From the NCBI GenBank assembly GCA_009733575.1, contig ML769403.1:124001-188000 (forward strand): 64,000 bases of DNA, read 5' to 3'. The stretch's first letter is position 1, and the number at the start of each line of letters is the position of its first letter. A program made the position numbers and the translations under genes. Positions 23,697 through 36,716 of the stretch are shown here, piece by piece. Under the pieces are notes generated by a model that was not told where the DNA came from, searched no databases, and worked only from the letters and a program-made list of their open reading frames with translations. This stretch comes from Gymnopus androsaceus JB14. Its lineage: Eukaryota > Basidiomycota > Agaricomycetes > Agaricales > Omphalotaceae.

Positions 23697-25842
23697 ATGA
23701 CATTCGCTCACTGGCCTCTGTACGTTCGCATTCTGAGCTTTCAAATTTTAATCTCAGACATTCATAGAAAACTCCATCCTGTCGCTGTTTTGTTGCTCAG
23801 GGTGGCAAATGCACTCAATATATCCATCCACCCGATGGCTACCGTTGGCGTGTCTTCTACATTGACCTGGACTCGTGATATAAACGATCCTATGGATATA
23901 AAGCTCATTTTATTAGACCCGATACGGGACTTTCAAGCGACAATAATACCAAATATACCCGCGGAGAAGCAAGGGACGGTTGCAGTCCTGTTTAGTTATC
24001 CAAGGCAAGTACCATCTGCGCCATCTCTCCGAACCATCTGAGTCTCATTTGTTTCTACAGCAATTTTTTAATACGAGGGGTATCAGCTAGCGATATGTAA
24101 GAACCAATCTTTAGATCAAACTTTAACTAAGCAAGGCTCGAAGATCTTTGATATTGGCATCCACGCAAGTTATAGTAACTTCTGCTACAGTATCATCTTC
24201 GTGAGTTTACTCCACTTGTGCAAGGAAAGCTTTTAAAATGTATATAACCTAGCGATGTAGCCCGGACGAACCACTTAGGGACTTTGAGCCCAGGTGTCGA
24301 ACTTGTGTCTGCAACGACGTTTACGTTAGCTCCTCTCTCTACAAGTACGCCTACAATCCCCTCTTCGACGTCACAAGATGAGAAGGGACCCATTGCACAG
24401 GTAATTCTGTCTTCTTCTGATATGATTTTTCTTTCGGACTTACATAGCACGGCAGCACGCATATAATCAAAGGGAAAACAATAACACGATCTATTACCAC
24501 AGAGACAGAGACAGAAACAGTGAATATCTTGTCACTCTCGACGGACCACGCTAGCAGTTTCACCTTCTCATCCACTTCTCCAACAAGGTCCGACCGTCTT
24601 GAAAGTCGACTTACTCTGTTCAATTTTTGACTAACTATTATCCTTAGTGCCTCGACATCAACCTCCCTCTTTCAGGTTGTTGCTACCACTGTTTCAACGC
24701 TAGTTATCACAGCAGCTCCAACATTGGTATCAAGCACTGGCCTCTATTCCAGCACTCAATCATTGACCACCGCTACATCAGAAAATTCCTCTGACAGCTC
24801 TCCCAATTCACATCCACTCGAAAACACCGCAATCATCATTGGCGTTGTAGCTGGTACCTTTCTTTTTGTCATTGTTGTGAGCTTGCTCATCGCGGGGTTT
24901 TTAAAATGCCATCGACGTCCGAGACGTCGACGGGGTGGCGCTGGTAAAGCCAACCGGACTCGGGGTTCATTCGTCAGTCCGTCTGTCTATCGGGCGATTA
25001 GACATCCAGACTCTCTCGATCAAATAACAGCGCCCGAAGATAGGACTCAATTTACGCGAAGCCTAGGTAGTTCCGGCCCACCTCAAAGTGGGACAATGAG
25101 TCACCCGGATCCAACTATGTTGGAGGATGGCGAGTCCTATTTCAAAGTACCTGCCAACACGGGTAATGGAAGGAATGGAAGAAGAAGAGGAAAGAGAGAC
25201 GGAATATATCACCTTCGAGACATCTGGAATGATTCGAGCGCGGTCGCACTAGAGGAAATGACGTTACTCCAAAACCTGACAGATACAACTCCTCCTCTAT
25301 CGACAGCTCGTATGAATGTCAAAATGGTAAATCCTTCGAGTACGAGTCTGTCATCGTCTGATGCTCAGCCTCGTAGTCAAAGACAGAAGGATGGAATGCG
25401 AGGGGTTCCGAGTCATACACGTATCCCCGTGGAGGACGCTTCGGATTCTGGTGGATATGCGGGTGGAAGACGTTATGTTCCCGCCGAAGAATGCATTCCT
25501 TCCTTATCGACTCTACATCCTCCTGGCTTCGATGAATCCCAGCAATCAGCTGTAACAAGCTCTCCTGAGGCATCTTACTCCGCAGAATCATCGCAAGACA
25601 TGCTTCCCTTGGCTGATGCAGAAGTTCCAACCGAAATGAAAGCACCCCATAGAGATACGATTTCTGTGGATTCTATCTGGGCAGCGTCAGAGGAATCTGG
25701 GTCTAGCCAGGAACTGCGGAGAGCTATCGACGAGCGAGAAGCGGGTTGGGCTATGGAAGGATTTTTGGAACCTCTGACGCCGAATGATCAGCCTTCTTCT
25801 TATGTTGTTTCGGGAAGACCTGAGCTAGGTAAATTTGTGTAA
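23697..25842 (+). CDS. single-pass membrane protein with Ser/Thr-rich ectodomain
   Basis: The N-terminus is uncertain, with candidate ATGs at 23659 and 23697. A hydrophobic segment ending VAVLLLRVANA looks like a signal peptide with cleavage before LNIS. The first domain (VGVSSTLTWTRDINDP, then LLDPIRDFQATI) matches a beta-rich module seen in many mushroom surface proteins. Several short exons (about 24130-24720) give a Ser/Thr-rich stalk. The last exon carries a single helix (TAIIIGVVAGTFLFVIVVSLL) and a basic stop-transfer CHRRPRRRRGG, then a roughly 300-residue cytoplasmic tail ending at 25842. The topology is like that of fungal cell-wall sensors, but no sensor function can be claimed. 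The 3' end is duplicated at 58.0 kb. Confidence 0.7.
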
Positions 25843-25989
25843 AAATACTCTATACGCTTGTTTTACATGCTCGTACTGTACTACATGCGGACGCTTTAGA
25901 CGCCTAGATGATTGCTAGATGACGTTCGGTCAAAGCTGGAAATTTCACCGGCATCCCACGCTAGCTTCCGCCGGAAAGCCCACGCGACA
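25308..25989 (+). repeat. left copy of a direct repeat (3' end of the membrane-protein gene)
   Basis: This segment recurs in the same orientation at about 58014-58642. The match covers the last ~180 codons, the stop and the 3' flank up to CTTCCGCCGGAAAGCCCACG. Weaker similarity (TTTCAT, CGACTTA-type words) may continue to about 26020. Confidence 0.85.
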
Positions 25990-26019
25990 TATGTTCTACT
26001 TTTCATGCGTGACTTAGGC

Positions 26020-26632
26020 CTCAAGCAGTCCCTCCTTGTTCTCTGTACGAAAGAAAGTTAATAGAAACTTTGAGAAGGCTCATATCGCACTCTCAAGCTT
26101 TGGATCCAGGATAACAAAACAGATCTGCAAGTCTACAAAAATCCAGCCAACGAAAGCAGCGAAAGAAATAGAACCGTCATGGCTCAGTTCGCCACACCCT
26201 GTCGACCATCCGCGAAGAATTCAAACCACATCTCAGGAGACTACTCCGTTGTTGAAAACGTTGATAAATCTACAAGGGAGAAGCATGTAATGGAGATACT
26301 GTGGTTATTGGTTCCGGACTGGTATGCGAGGGAATGGCTATCATACAAGTGTAAACGGGTTTCGCCCAAGTAAGATCCAGATATTGGGCCACGGAATGGG
26401 CACGGGTTCGGGGTCGATATTTTGATGCGGGTGGTGCTGGCCCAGGTATGAGTTTTCTTTCTATATTCTAAGATGAGTGGAAGCTGATGCTTTTATTGGG
26501 TTACTGTGGGGCGAGGTCCATTAGACCAGTATAATCAAACGCATTGAATTTCTTTTTAGCCAGAGAGAAAGAGCAGTACGACATTTACTCATAAAGCTAA
26601 AATCTATAACAGGATTATAATACACTTGAATA
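26020..26632. other. junction region between membrane-protein gene and NRPS
   Basis: No intact gene is seen. Near 26290-26460 an out-of-frame reading gives GDTVVIGSGL and YFDAGGAGPG, vaguely like an oxidoreductase nucleotide-binding loop. It is too short to call. The region also holds the NRPS 3' UTR. Confidence 0.35.
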
Positions 26633-29600
26633 TCATTCTACTGACTCGGCATCCTTCAAAACTTCTGCAATCACGGCACCCATCTTCGGTCCATTCTCAT
26701 AGCTGAACATCGTTCTGTGCGAAGCGTCGAATCCATGCACCTTGATCTGTGGAAGGATACTCCCCCAACCGTTTGTGGGATCGTCAATAGGTGCAGTGAC
26801 ATCTCCTGAACGTGCCCGCAAAGCCTTGATCAGCTCCACCCTACCTCCATAAGCCTTGTTCCTCGTCTGATACTTGGATATCATCATATTCGCTCGCGTA
26901 AACTGCGCCAACCATTGCTCCTTGTCATCCAATATACCCAACAAGTGATCTAAATCGGGTCTCCACTGAGCAGCCGTAAGTGACCGATCGTACACGCTCG
27001 AGTCTATCATAACCACCATCTTGGTAGACGCTCCCATTGCTTCGAGCTGAATGGCTGCTTCAAGGGCTAGATACCCGCCAAGACTCCATCCAACAAGGAA
27101 ATAAGGGCCGGTAGGCTGAATCTTGCGAATCTCAGTAACTAGAGTGCCAGCGATGGACTCGACCGACTCGTCAGGCTGGAGCGGCTGGCCCCAATGCGAA
27201 TCTCCAAAAGCGACCACTCGGTATGGGATGCGGTCAAATGCGGTTGAGTAGAGGGAAGGAATGCCAGTAGACTCCGGAAAGATGAAGACAGTGGGACAAG
27301 CGCAGCAGTGAGAATTTGCAAGAATGGTGTCTGAGATGGAAGGGATTTCCGAGTCCTGGGCTATACCGCGGCCTTGGGCTTCAACGATAGCAGCGACAGA
27401 CTGCACGGTGGGATTCCTGAAGAAACTTGCCATCGATAATTCGACCCCCAATTCACGACGAACAGCAGAGACAACTAGCGTAGCTGTCAAAGAATGTCCG
27501 CCGAGATCGAACAAGCTGTCCTCGATCCCGATAGACTCTTGTGGACGGCCGAGTGCACTTGCAAAGATCGCAAGCACCTCCAGCTCCGTTCCCGAGCTGC
27601 AGCGTCAAATTATCGGTACATGTAAATTTAAAAAAAGCAAGTATAGAAATACTCACGCTAGACCAATGTCCTTGGGCGTTGAAGCCGTGATATCACAGGA
27701 CTCAAAAAAGGCCACTGATGATAATAGTTTTCGATCTAGTTTACCACTAGGGTTCAGAGGTAACTGTTCCAAATTGATAATGCGGCTTGGGACCATGTAG
27801 ACGGGTAAAATTTTGCGAAGACGCTTTTCGAGAGAACTGAGAACTGCGGCGACATCAGCTGTCTTTTGGGTAAGCATGTTGTGGATGGGAGATGACTCGG
27901 AGCTGGCTGGTAGAGGGAAGTCGCCTGCTAGATACTCTGAGAAGTTGCGATTCTGAGAGGGGACGAAAATCGCTGAAAGGAAATTCCCATGACGACCCTG
28001 GTACGAATAGTCGAGGATAAGATCCCAACCCTCTTCATCTGCCATTTGCTTCAGTTCCGCGGGAGTCGACCGAAGCTTTGCAGCATCTGACAATCGTTGG
28101 CGAAGAACGGGAATAGGATTGTCCGAATTTTCAATACGATCCAGCACACCCTCAATAGCTTGAACGTCGGCGATGGGTATCTGGCCCACTCCAACAACGG
28201 ACCCTCGTAGGCTTCGAAGCTCCGATAGGATGCTTGATGTTGTTGAACCGATACTGGGATAGTCTATCCAAAGTGCAGGTGTGATCAACATTGGGGGAGA
28301 TCCAACGTGGAGAAGAACGGTGTAGCGGTAACGACTTAACTCGTTACGAGCCTTCATGAGCTTTGGTCTAATTTCGACGTGAGTAATAGCCGAATATTGT
28401 CGTTGTAGCTGATAGAAGAACGCGGGGGATAGAAGAAGCTCCGTTTGTACCTCTCCGTAACGTTGCATGATAATCCTGCCATCATCAACGCTTGCGTCCT
28501 GTGGGAGAGAGCTGAGCATACGCTCAGCATCATGATAGGGAATGAGGGCGTGACTGCGAACATCCCCGATGAATATACGCCCAGTGGAAGCCATGATCGC
28601 AATAACTTTGCCAATGGCATCTGTCAGATAATCTGCACTAGGGAAATATTGGAGGACAGAGTTGAAAATAACCAAGGAGAAGTCATGTTTAGGGAGTAAA
28701 TCAAGTTCGTGAGCCGCGGCTTGCATAATGGAAAACTTGGATGATAAGCCTAGACGTTTGATTTGTGAATCCAAGAAGTTTAAAGATGGGGCCGAAACGT
28801 CTACACCAACGTACAATGAAACCTCATTGATAAGGTTCAAGGCGATCATACCAGTCCCAACTCCTATCTCAAGGCAACGGTCAGAGAGGTTGTGGGGAAT
28901 GTGCTGTATGGTGTCTTCAAGCCATTCGTGCATTTCGGCCAGTGGGATGCGTTCTCCGGTAAACATACTGAACCATCGTGCAAAGTCATGACCGGCATCA
29001 TCGTTATCCAGGATATCATACTTCTCCTCCTCGTTATAAAGATCTTCCCAAAGAGACAAGACCCCTTCCTCTTTCGACGATCCGTTTTCTTCGAGTTGAA
29101 CGTACGCAACAAGCTGTTCGTCATCCTCAAAGTGTACAGTCACAACTGCGCTCGACTGTACCGAAGGATGACGATTAATAGCAAACTCTACTTCTCCTGC
29201 TTCGATGCGTTGGCCCCGAAGTTTCAACTGTGTATCTTTGCGACCAACAAATTGAACAAGTCCCTCTTTGGTCCAGTACCCTAGGTCTCCTGTGCGGTAA
29301 ATTCGGCGGAATCCTAGGGGAGAGTCATGTGCTGTCTCGACGAAATGTTGTGCCGTGAGCTCGGGCTGATGCAAGTATCCTCTGGAAAGATGGATTCCGC
29401 TAACACAAATTTCTCCAAGTACTCCGGCCGGCACAGGGCATAAGGCATTATCCAGAATGTGAATGGATGTATTGGGGAGCGCGCGGCCAATGGGAATTCT
29501 TTGGAGATTTTTGACCGATGTAACAGGGTGAAATGCGGAGCGTACAGATGCCTCGGCAGGTCCATAGGAGGAAAAGATTTCTAAAGTAGGGAGACGGCGG

Positions 29601-32600
29601 AGGCATTCAGAAATTTTGGATGGATTCAGCTTCTCTCCACCGAGCATGATATGTTTGAGCGATGAACGCTCCAACCAATCATCCCCTGTCTCAAGAAGAG
29701 CTGAAAGAACAGAGGGCGTCATATAGCACCGATGAATGTCTATCCAAACGAGTGGTAAGTTTGGTTTGGCTGGAGATATATCAAAGGTCAACACTTACTG
29801 TACTCGACGATAAATGTTTGGTATTCCTGGGGATCAAATAGGCCATTGTCAGGTAGGCAGTAGAGCGTGGATCCACCTAAAAGTGCACTGAAGATTTGGA
29901 ATCCCGACGGATCGAATCCAATTGAGGTTGATAACGCAGTATTGAGTTTACCGGGCCAATTCGTCGTTTCGGGAGCACAGAGATTGACCATCCCACGATG
30001 CTCAACCATTACAGCCTTCGGTACTCCGGTTGAACCACTAGTGTACACAATATTGCTGAGTTGGTGATCACTGACGCTAGGTAAGTCGATAATAGGTGTG
30101 GAGAGCAAAATTTCCGAGTGCTGGGTTAGGTCAACACTATCAATTTCGTCGGTAAGCGGCCCTTCGCCACTAGTTAGCATGCAACGACATTTGGCGCTCT
30201 GAACCATGAGTTTCAGGCGGTCAACAGGTAGCCTTTTATCGAGAGGCATGAATGCTAGCCCTGCCTTTAAACAGCCGAGATACGCGATAACAAGGAGCCG
30301 AGATCGTTCCATCCACTACAAATATAAAGGTGAATAAAAGAGCAATACAGAACAGAGATCACGTACAACTCCGATAGCTTCTTCCGATTTTAAGCCCCGT
30401 TCAACGAGCCATGAGGCTAGGCGATCCGTCTGTTCATCAAGTTCACTGTAAGTGATTGATGAAGAGTCATCCACTACAGCCACGGAAGACCCTTCCAGAG
30501 ATACAACACCACGAAACCTCTCATGCAGAGAACGATACGACACCAGTTGCTGGTTCGTATTGTTCCAACCTGCCTGAATATCTAAATCTAGAGGCGTGGC
30601 AAGTACAAGAGTCGATATTGGAATTGATGGTTGGGTTGATGCTGTAACGATCATGCGCTGAAAGATATTTATGACTGATTGAATAGTACTGGAGGTGAAA
30701 ATGTCGCTTTGATACATAACATAGCCTCGTAGAAGATTATCCTGAACGAAGAGATGGATTGTCATGTCAAGACGTGTTGTTGGATTTCGTATCTCTTCAG
30801 TCTTTACCCCATGAAGGCCTTTGCCCATGTCATTCACCGAAACACCAGAGAAATCTTGGAGAACAAACACTGCCAGAGATACTAGGTGAGACACACGCAT
30901 AGAACCTTCAAAAGCAGACTCACTCAATTGAACAAGCGGATTTCGTGAGAGCTCTCGCTGAGCTGTCAAACATTTTTGTACAACCTTGTCGAAAGGTACA
31001 TCCGAGTGTTGCAAAGCCTCTGCGGTCACGCGTCGAGTTTTCAGGACGATATCGTCGAAACTAGTGTTACTGTCAATGGAGAGGCGAACCGCATGAGTAT
31101 TGACAAAGAAGCCAACAATATGCTCGATTTCTTCCTGCGGGCGATTTGCGTTTACCATCCCAATGGTTCCATCCTCTTCTCCAGTAATGCGGAAGATTGA
31201 AGCTCGAAAAGCAGCTAGCAGCACGACATATAATGAAGTCCGATGGGTGGCTGCCAGCAGACGTAATGCCATTAAGGACTCCTCGGATATCTCAAATGGT
31301 ATTTCATCAGCTTTGCCACTCAACTTTTCTGGTCGTACGAAATCGGCATGAAGTTCTAAAGGCTTAGAGCCTTGCAGTTGTTTGTGCCAGTAACTGAGCT
31401 GTGTGTCCAGCATACCTGTGTTAAGCCGCTCATTCTGCCAGAGAGAGTAATCTGTGTAACGGAGAGGAAGGTTTGGGAGCAGCGGTGTCGGGAGACCGGC
31501 TGAGAGAGCGTTGTAAAGTAATGTAACTTCTCGATCAATGATACCTGAGGACCATCCATCGGTAGAAATGTGGTGGATGATGGCAGAAATGAAGAAGAGA
31601 TTATCGCCGGCTGAGATGATCGCAAATCGGACCGGAGGATCCTCACGGAGGTTGAACGGTCGCGACTGCTCGGTGTGCAATAACTTCAAGGCGTTTTCTT
31701 CAGACTCTGCGCTGTCACCCATGCCAATTACTCTAACAGTAACAGAGTCACTTGGTCGAATAGACTGCATCAGAACACCGTTGTCCATCTAGAAATATAT
31801 CTCAACAATCGTCAAGTAGAACAATTTTAGATCGACCCACCGAAAATGTTGTTCGAAGAGCTTCGTGGCGATCGACCAAGGCAAGAAATGCCCTTTCAAG
31901 AGCATCGACATTTAGAGGACCTGTGATCTTACGCTGAAATCCAGCGTTGTACCGTGCCAACCCAGGGTTAAGTTCTTCCTCAATCCAGAGACGGGTCTGC
32001 GCGTCGGATGCTGGACAAATAAGCAGATCTTGAGAATTACGGGGGATGATGTGAGTCCTGGGATCTTTCTCGACATGGCTGTGCAACACGAGAGCAGCAG
32101 TATCAGCAATGGTTGCATTATCCATGAAAGCCAAGATGTCGAAGGAAACATTGAACTGTCGACGAATGGCTGCAACAATGTGCGTGGCAATGAGTGAGTG
32201 TCCGCCAAGATCAAACAAATTGTCATAGACTCCGATCATCTTCTCAGGGATACTGAGTGCTTGGGAGAAGATAGATAGTATAAGTTCTTCTGTCTCTGTC
32301 CGAGGGCCGTCCGAAGTTGGAATAAATTTCACCGATTTAAATTTCTCCAGATAATCATTGGAAGAGAGGGTCTTGCGATCCAACTTTCCACTGTAATTGA
32401 GAGGAAATTCGTCCAAGGGGATGATGTGGGCGGGAATCATGTATGACGGGAGACTCTGTCTTAGAGAATTGATGATTGAGTCAAGGATAGATGCGAAATC
32501 GCAAGACGTATCAAGCGAAAGCAGAGTGTATGCGATTAGTTGATCTCCACTTGGAGTACCAACCACTACCACCGCACTCGACTTGACAGCAGGATGACAA

Positions 32601-34694
32601 TTAATGGCGCATTCCACTTCTCCAGCTTCAATGCGTTGACCACGCAATTTGAGCTGAGTATCCTTGCGACCGACAAATTGGAGCTGTCCTTCACTGTTCC
32701 AATAACCAACATCTCCTGTGAGATAAAGTCTACATGGGCCAAGAGGATTCTTAGCCGATATAGAGATGAAACGTTCCGCGGTGAGCTCTGGTTGGTGAAG
32801 ATATCCTCTAGCAAGATGAATACCAGCGACAGCTATTTCTCCCAGAACACCAGCTGGAACAGGATAGAATGATTCGTCCAGTACATAGATCGATGTATTT
32901 GGAAGAGCACGACCAATGGGGATTTTTAGGAGATTTTCAACTAGCGGAGTCACCAAGTAGTAAGCAGAGCGTACAGCTGCCTCGGCCGGTCCATACGATG
33001 AAGATACTTCCAAGGTAGGAAGACGACGAAGGCATTCAGTGATTTTGGATGGGTTAAGAGGCTCTCCACCGAGCATGATATGCTTAAGTGATGAACACTC
33101 CAACCAATCATCATCGGTCTCTAAAAGAGCCGAAAGGACTGAGGGGGTCATAGAGCATCGTTGAATACCTAAGCTCACAGTAAGTTTATTTTGCCTGAAT
33201 ACAGATATGGATGCTTACTGGATTGAACGATAAATTCCTGATATTCCTTTGGGTCAAAGAGACCATTGTCAGGTAGGCAGTATAGCGTGGAGCCGCCTAA
33301 AAGCGCACTAAAAATTTGGAATCCCGAAGGATCGAATCCAATCGAGGTCGATAATGCAGTATTGAATTTACCAGGCCAATTTGTTGTTTCAGGAGCGCAA
33401 AGATTGACCATACTGCGATGTTCAATCATAATAGCTTTTGGTGTTCCAGTTGAGCCGCTAGTGTGGACAATATTGCTCAGCTGGTGACTGGTAATGGTGG
33501 GCAACTCGGTAATGGGTGTGGAGAGCAAAATTTCCTTCCGCTGCATTAAATCAACGGTTTCAATCTCTTCTGCAAGGGGTCCGTCTCCGTAAGTGAGCAT
33601 CAAACGGCATTTGGTATTTTGAACCATAATTCGAACACGGTTGACCGGGAGCTTCTTGTCAAGAGGCATAAATGCCAGACCAGCCTTCACGCATCCCAGA
33701 TATGCGATGACAAGCAGCGCCGATCGTCCCATCCACTAGATTTATAATGGTTATCTTATAGATTTATAAGAGGAACAACAAAACTTACAATTCCCACTGC
33801 TTCCTCTGATTTTAAAGACAGGCCGACAAGCCAAGACGCCAGTCGATCACTTTGTTTGTCAAGTTCATTGTAGGTCAATGAAGAGGATCCATCGACGACT
33901 GCAATGGCGGACGCCTCAGCGGTAGCAACCTCCCGGAAGCGAGCATTGAGAGATGAATGTGAAGTTGGTGTCTGTGTGTTGTTCCACTCCTTCAAAAGAG
34001 AATTGTCCGCATCGGTGAAAATCCGAACTTTCGTTAAGACTTTACCATGTTGAGTTATCGCAGCTTTGAGAATACGTGAAAAAATGTCGGCGAACATGAT
34101 GATCGAGGTGGCGTTGAAACATGGAGAAAAATGGATGCGAGCCGTGATTCCATTGGCCTTCTCAACCAATTGCCACTCTGATTCCAAAGTCGAGTAATGA
34201 AAGCGGCGGTTGCTCTTCTCATTGGTAAATGTCAGAAGGACAGGGCATTGAGAGATGTCCGAGCTTTTGTTGACTTGAACTTCGAGACTCAGATAGTGAG
34301 CAACGATTCGGGTGAGATTAAAACTGTCAAAACTTCCATTAAATCATCGAAGAGGAAGAATACAACTCTCCACTTACAATGTATCTTTGGATTCAACAGC
34401 AAAGGTAAAAGTGAACGGGATTGCATCAACGAGTGATACAGCAAAAATCCCATCATCCCGGCCAGTTACTCTTTGCAAGACTGCAATGAAGGCTGACATG
34501 ATGATACTGGGTGTTGTCAAACCATTGAAACTGCTCTTGAGTTCGAAGAGTGACTGTCCATCCAACAGCGCGACGTCCACACTAAGAAATGTTCTGTCAT
34601 TACTGTTGGAGGGTGTAACAAAGTCGGGTGGGAAGTATATGGGCCCGGGGGATATACCGGTTGAGCTCATAAGAGGTTTAGATTGGACTGCCAT
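26633..34694 (-). CDS. bimodular nonribosomal peptide synthetase C*-A-T-C-A[MT]-T-TE
   Basis: Nine exons on the minus strand are 34694-34378, 34332-33789, 33735-33219, 33168-31841, 31788-30924, 30869-30367, 30315-29799, 29739-27657 and 27596-26633. They keep frame and give about 2545 aa. Domains in order: a truncated condensation domain (residues 1-240, C-terminal lobe only, no HHxxxDG); A1 (about 245-720, TSGSTGTPKA, YGPAEA, LTGDVGYW, RKDTQLKLRGQRIEAGEVE); T1 (NLFDLGGHSL); C2 (HHISTDGWS intact); A2 (YTSGSTGVPKA, RTGDLGYW). A methyltransferase (LEIGVGTGMI) is inserted in A2 after GEVE, and A2 resumes at NPSGKLDRK. T2 (LFDLGGHSL) and a thioesterase (GWSLGG, HGFDASHRT) follow. It should activate two amino or hydroxy acids, N-methylate the second and release the product by the thioesterase. 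By-eye specificity codes are DPFSMGSVRK (A1) and DPFYMGSVRK (A2). Substrates are not assigned. Confidence 0.92.
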
Positions 34695-34744
34695 GGTATA
34701 GTAGACGCGAGCGAGTTCAGTAGGGGATAAAAAATAAGCCCCAC

Positions 34745-34754
34745 ATATTTATAT
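34745..34754 (-). promoter_or_regulatory. TATA box of the NRPS gene
   Basis: On the minus strand ATATAAATA lies about 52-60 nt upstream of the ATG at 34694. The distance suits a fungal core promoter with a short 5' UTR. Confidence 0.45.
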
Positions 34755-36710
34755 CTAAACGGCAAAGTGGTTCACCTTTTCCCTCTCTACTTACGTATTT
34801 TTGGCGAACGCGGAGAAAATACTTTACTAGACAGGAATGAGAGTCAAGGTTAGTATAACTGTGAGTTTGCCACAGTGCACGTTGCGGCTTGTCACTTGAG
34901 GACAACTTGGCAACCCCGATAGGACTACGTCCACTTTTCTTGGATGGTATTGCGATCAACTACTGATGTTCCAGTGTTTCGCAGTGGTATCTCCTGTTGG
35001 TGCAATTGATTGTATGTGAAGCCTTCACTGGGTTTCAATTCCTGAATTGAGGTGTCAGAGGATAATCGCGAAGAATTGCGAAATTGAACTGCTTTTTTAG
35101 CGAGAGGTCGGCATTTCTTTTACGATTGAATTCAAATACAGTCATTTGCAAAACTAATAAGAGGTAGATAAATTTCGATCGGAAAAGAATTGAAAAGAAA
35201 ATGATGACTCCAGATTTTTGCTTTTTAGGGTCTCGGGTAGGTATGGCCGACTTCCTAAGTTCTCGGAAACTTAAGGACATTTAATTTGGCAAGCCATCAA
35301 CTAGGTGCGGGGTCATGAGACTGAGCACTCTGGGCCTCAACTTTGCTCACTGTAAAGTTCGGATTGATGACAAGGACAGGTAGGCCCGACTGGGCTCAGG
35401 TCGAGATTTCGTTAAATTTTGTTCCAAGTGTTTCGACGGAACGCTCAAGAAGCTGTTAAGTAGGTTGGTAAACCGTCACCAACTTCAGACATCAGCAAAA
35501 ACGTGTATTTTGGGATTTTCCTCCCAACAGCACCGCCAGAGCCCGCGCAAATTTCCCAGCGCTTCCAGCACCGCCCAGAGGTGTTTCGACGCTGGGCAAT
35601 ATTAGGACTTTGCTGGGACCGCTGGTAAAATTAGAGTATATGTTCAATTGTAAGACATCTTGAGTCAATGGCACTAGTGTAAAGACCAAGTACTACACAG
35701 GCCCTTGAACATTTAATGCATGTATATAATAACCACTGGTATTACCGGTTGGACAGTACCTTCCGGCGCCATAAGTGCCTGCTCCAGCGAATGCCGTCCA
35801 GGAGGCTGGAGCGCTAGAAGGTTGGTAAGTAAACCGGCGCGATCCCATTGAGAAACAGAAGCATTTGCAATATATGTGAGGGGAAACTAATCTAGACATG
35901 ATTTGACCATTATCTAGATGCGTCCGGCTAATCGAGATGGCGAACAGGGTATAGGCTCGCGGGGCCAGTTCCGATCGGTCGCTGCCTATTTCAAATAAAT
36001 TGGAATGCGCTGTCAACAGCTGAGGTACTTGCTGTCATTTTGCAAACTGGTTCACGAGCCTGACCATAAAGCTATAAGCGCCCATTCATGAACGCGTCGT
36101 ACGTCGCGTTTGCCTAGGCACGTCTTATTGTTAGAATACTGAGTAAACCTGACCTCAGACCATTTCTCAACATCATTGCTCCTCTGGTTGTCTTGTAAGA
36201 CCACAGCATGCTGTTACTGTAATTACTATCCGGTGCTTTCTGAACCCGACTTCCTGTCCTTGAACTTGAAGCTGTGAAAGTATGCGAAGCCATTTCATTT
36301 GAATCAAATTTCGCAAGATACATGACGAGCAGAATTATTGAGCTTGTCTACCGAAGAGTACGCAAAATAAATATTTCCTACTGTTCTGGCTTTGCTCGTG
36401 CGCAACCCCAACAGTAAACCAAGAGATTCGGCCTTCTGCCGCTTGCGGCCTTATCCCCCGTCATGAGTAAAATAGCCATACGCCTTTGAACCACCAATTG
36501 AGCTAAGTCTTCACAGAATATCGATTCATCATTAGGGCACGTTAGTAAAATATCTCTTTACTACTATTAAGACCTCATAAACAAAGATTGCAGGGAGGAT
36601 TGTCACCTTCTTGTCTGCAAGAAGAATCTGAATAGTGCTTGCCTAACTGAGGCAGATTTGCCAAAATCATACCGGTAAACTCCTCCCTAAACTCCACCAT
36701 TTCATCTTTT
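34755..36710. other. NRPS upstream region, repeat remnant, no gene
   Basis: From about 35490 to 35620 a degenerate CATCAG-type MITE remnant is visible (CATCAGCAAAAACGTGTATTTTG, then CAGCGCTTCCAGCACC-like words) without a recognisable right end. A 107-aa frame at 35693-36016 (minus) has no family features. The rest is AT-rich spacer up to the 12.4-kb element. Confidence 0.4.
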
Positions 36711-36716
36711 GCTTCA

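Noticed and set aside
26290..26460. Oxidoreductase remnant next to the NRPS
   Set aside because: GDTVVIGSGL and DAGGAGPG are in different short frames, too little for a family call.
35693..36016. 107-aa minus-strand frame as a gene
   Set aside because: No conserved features and no splice or promoter support.
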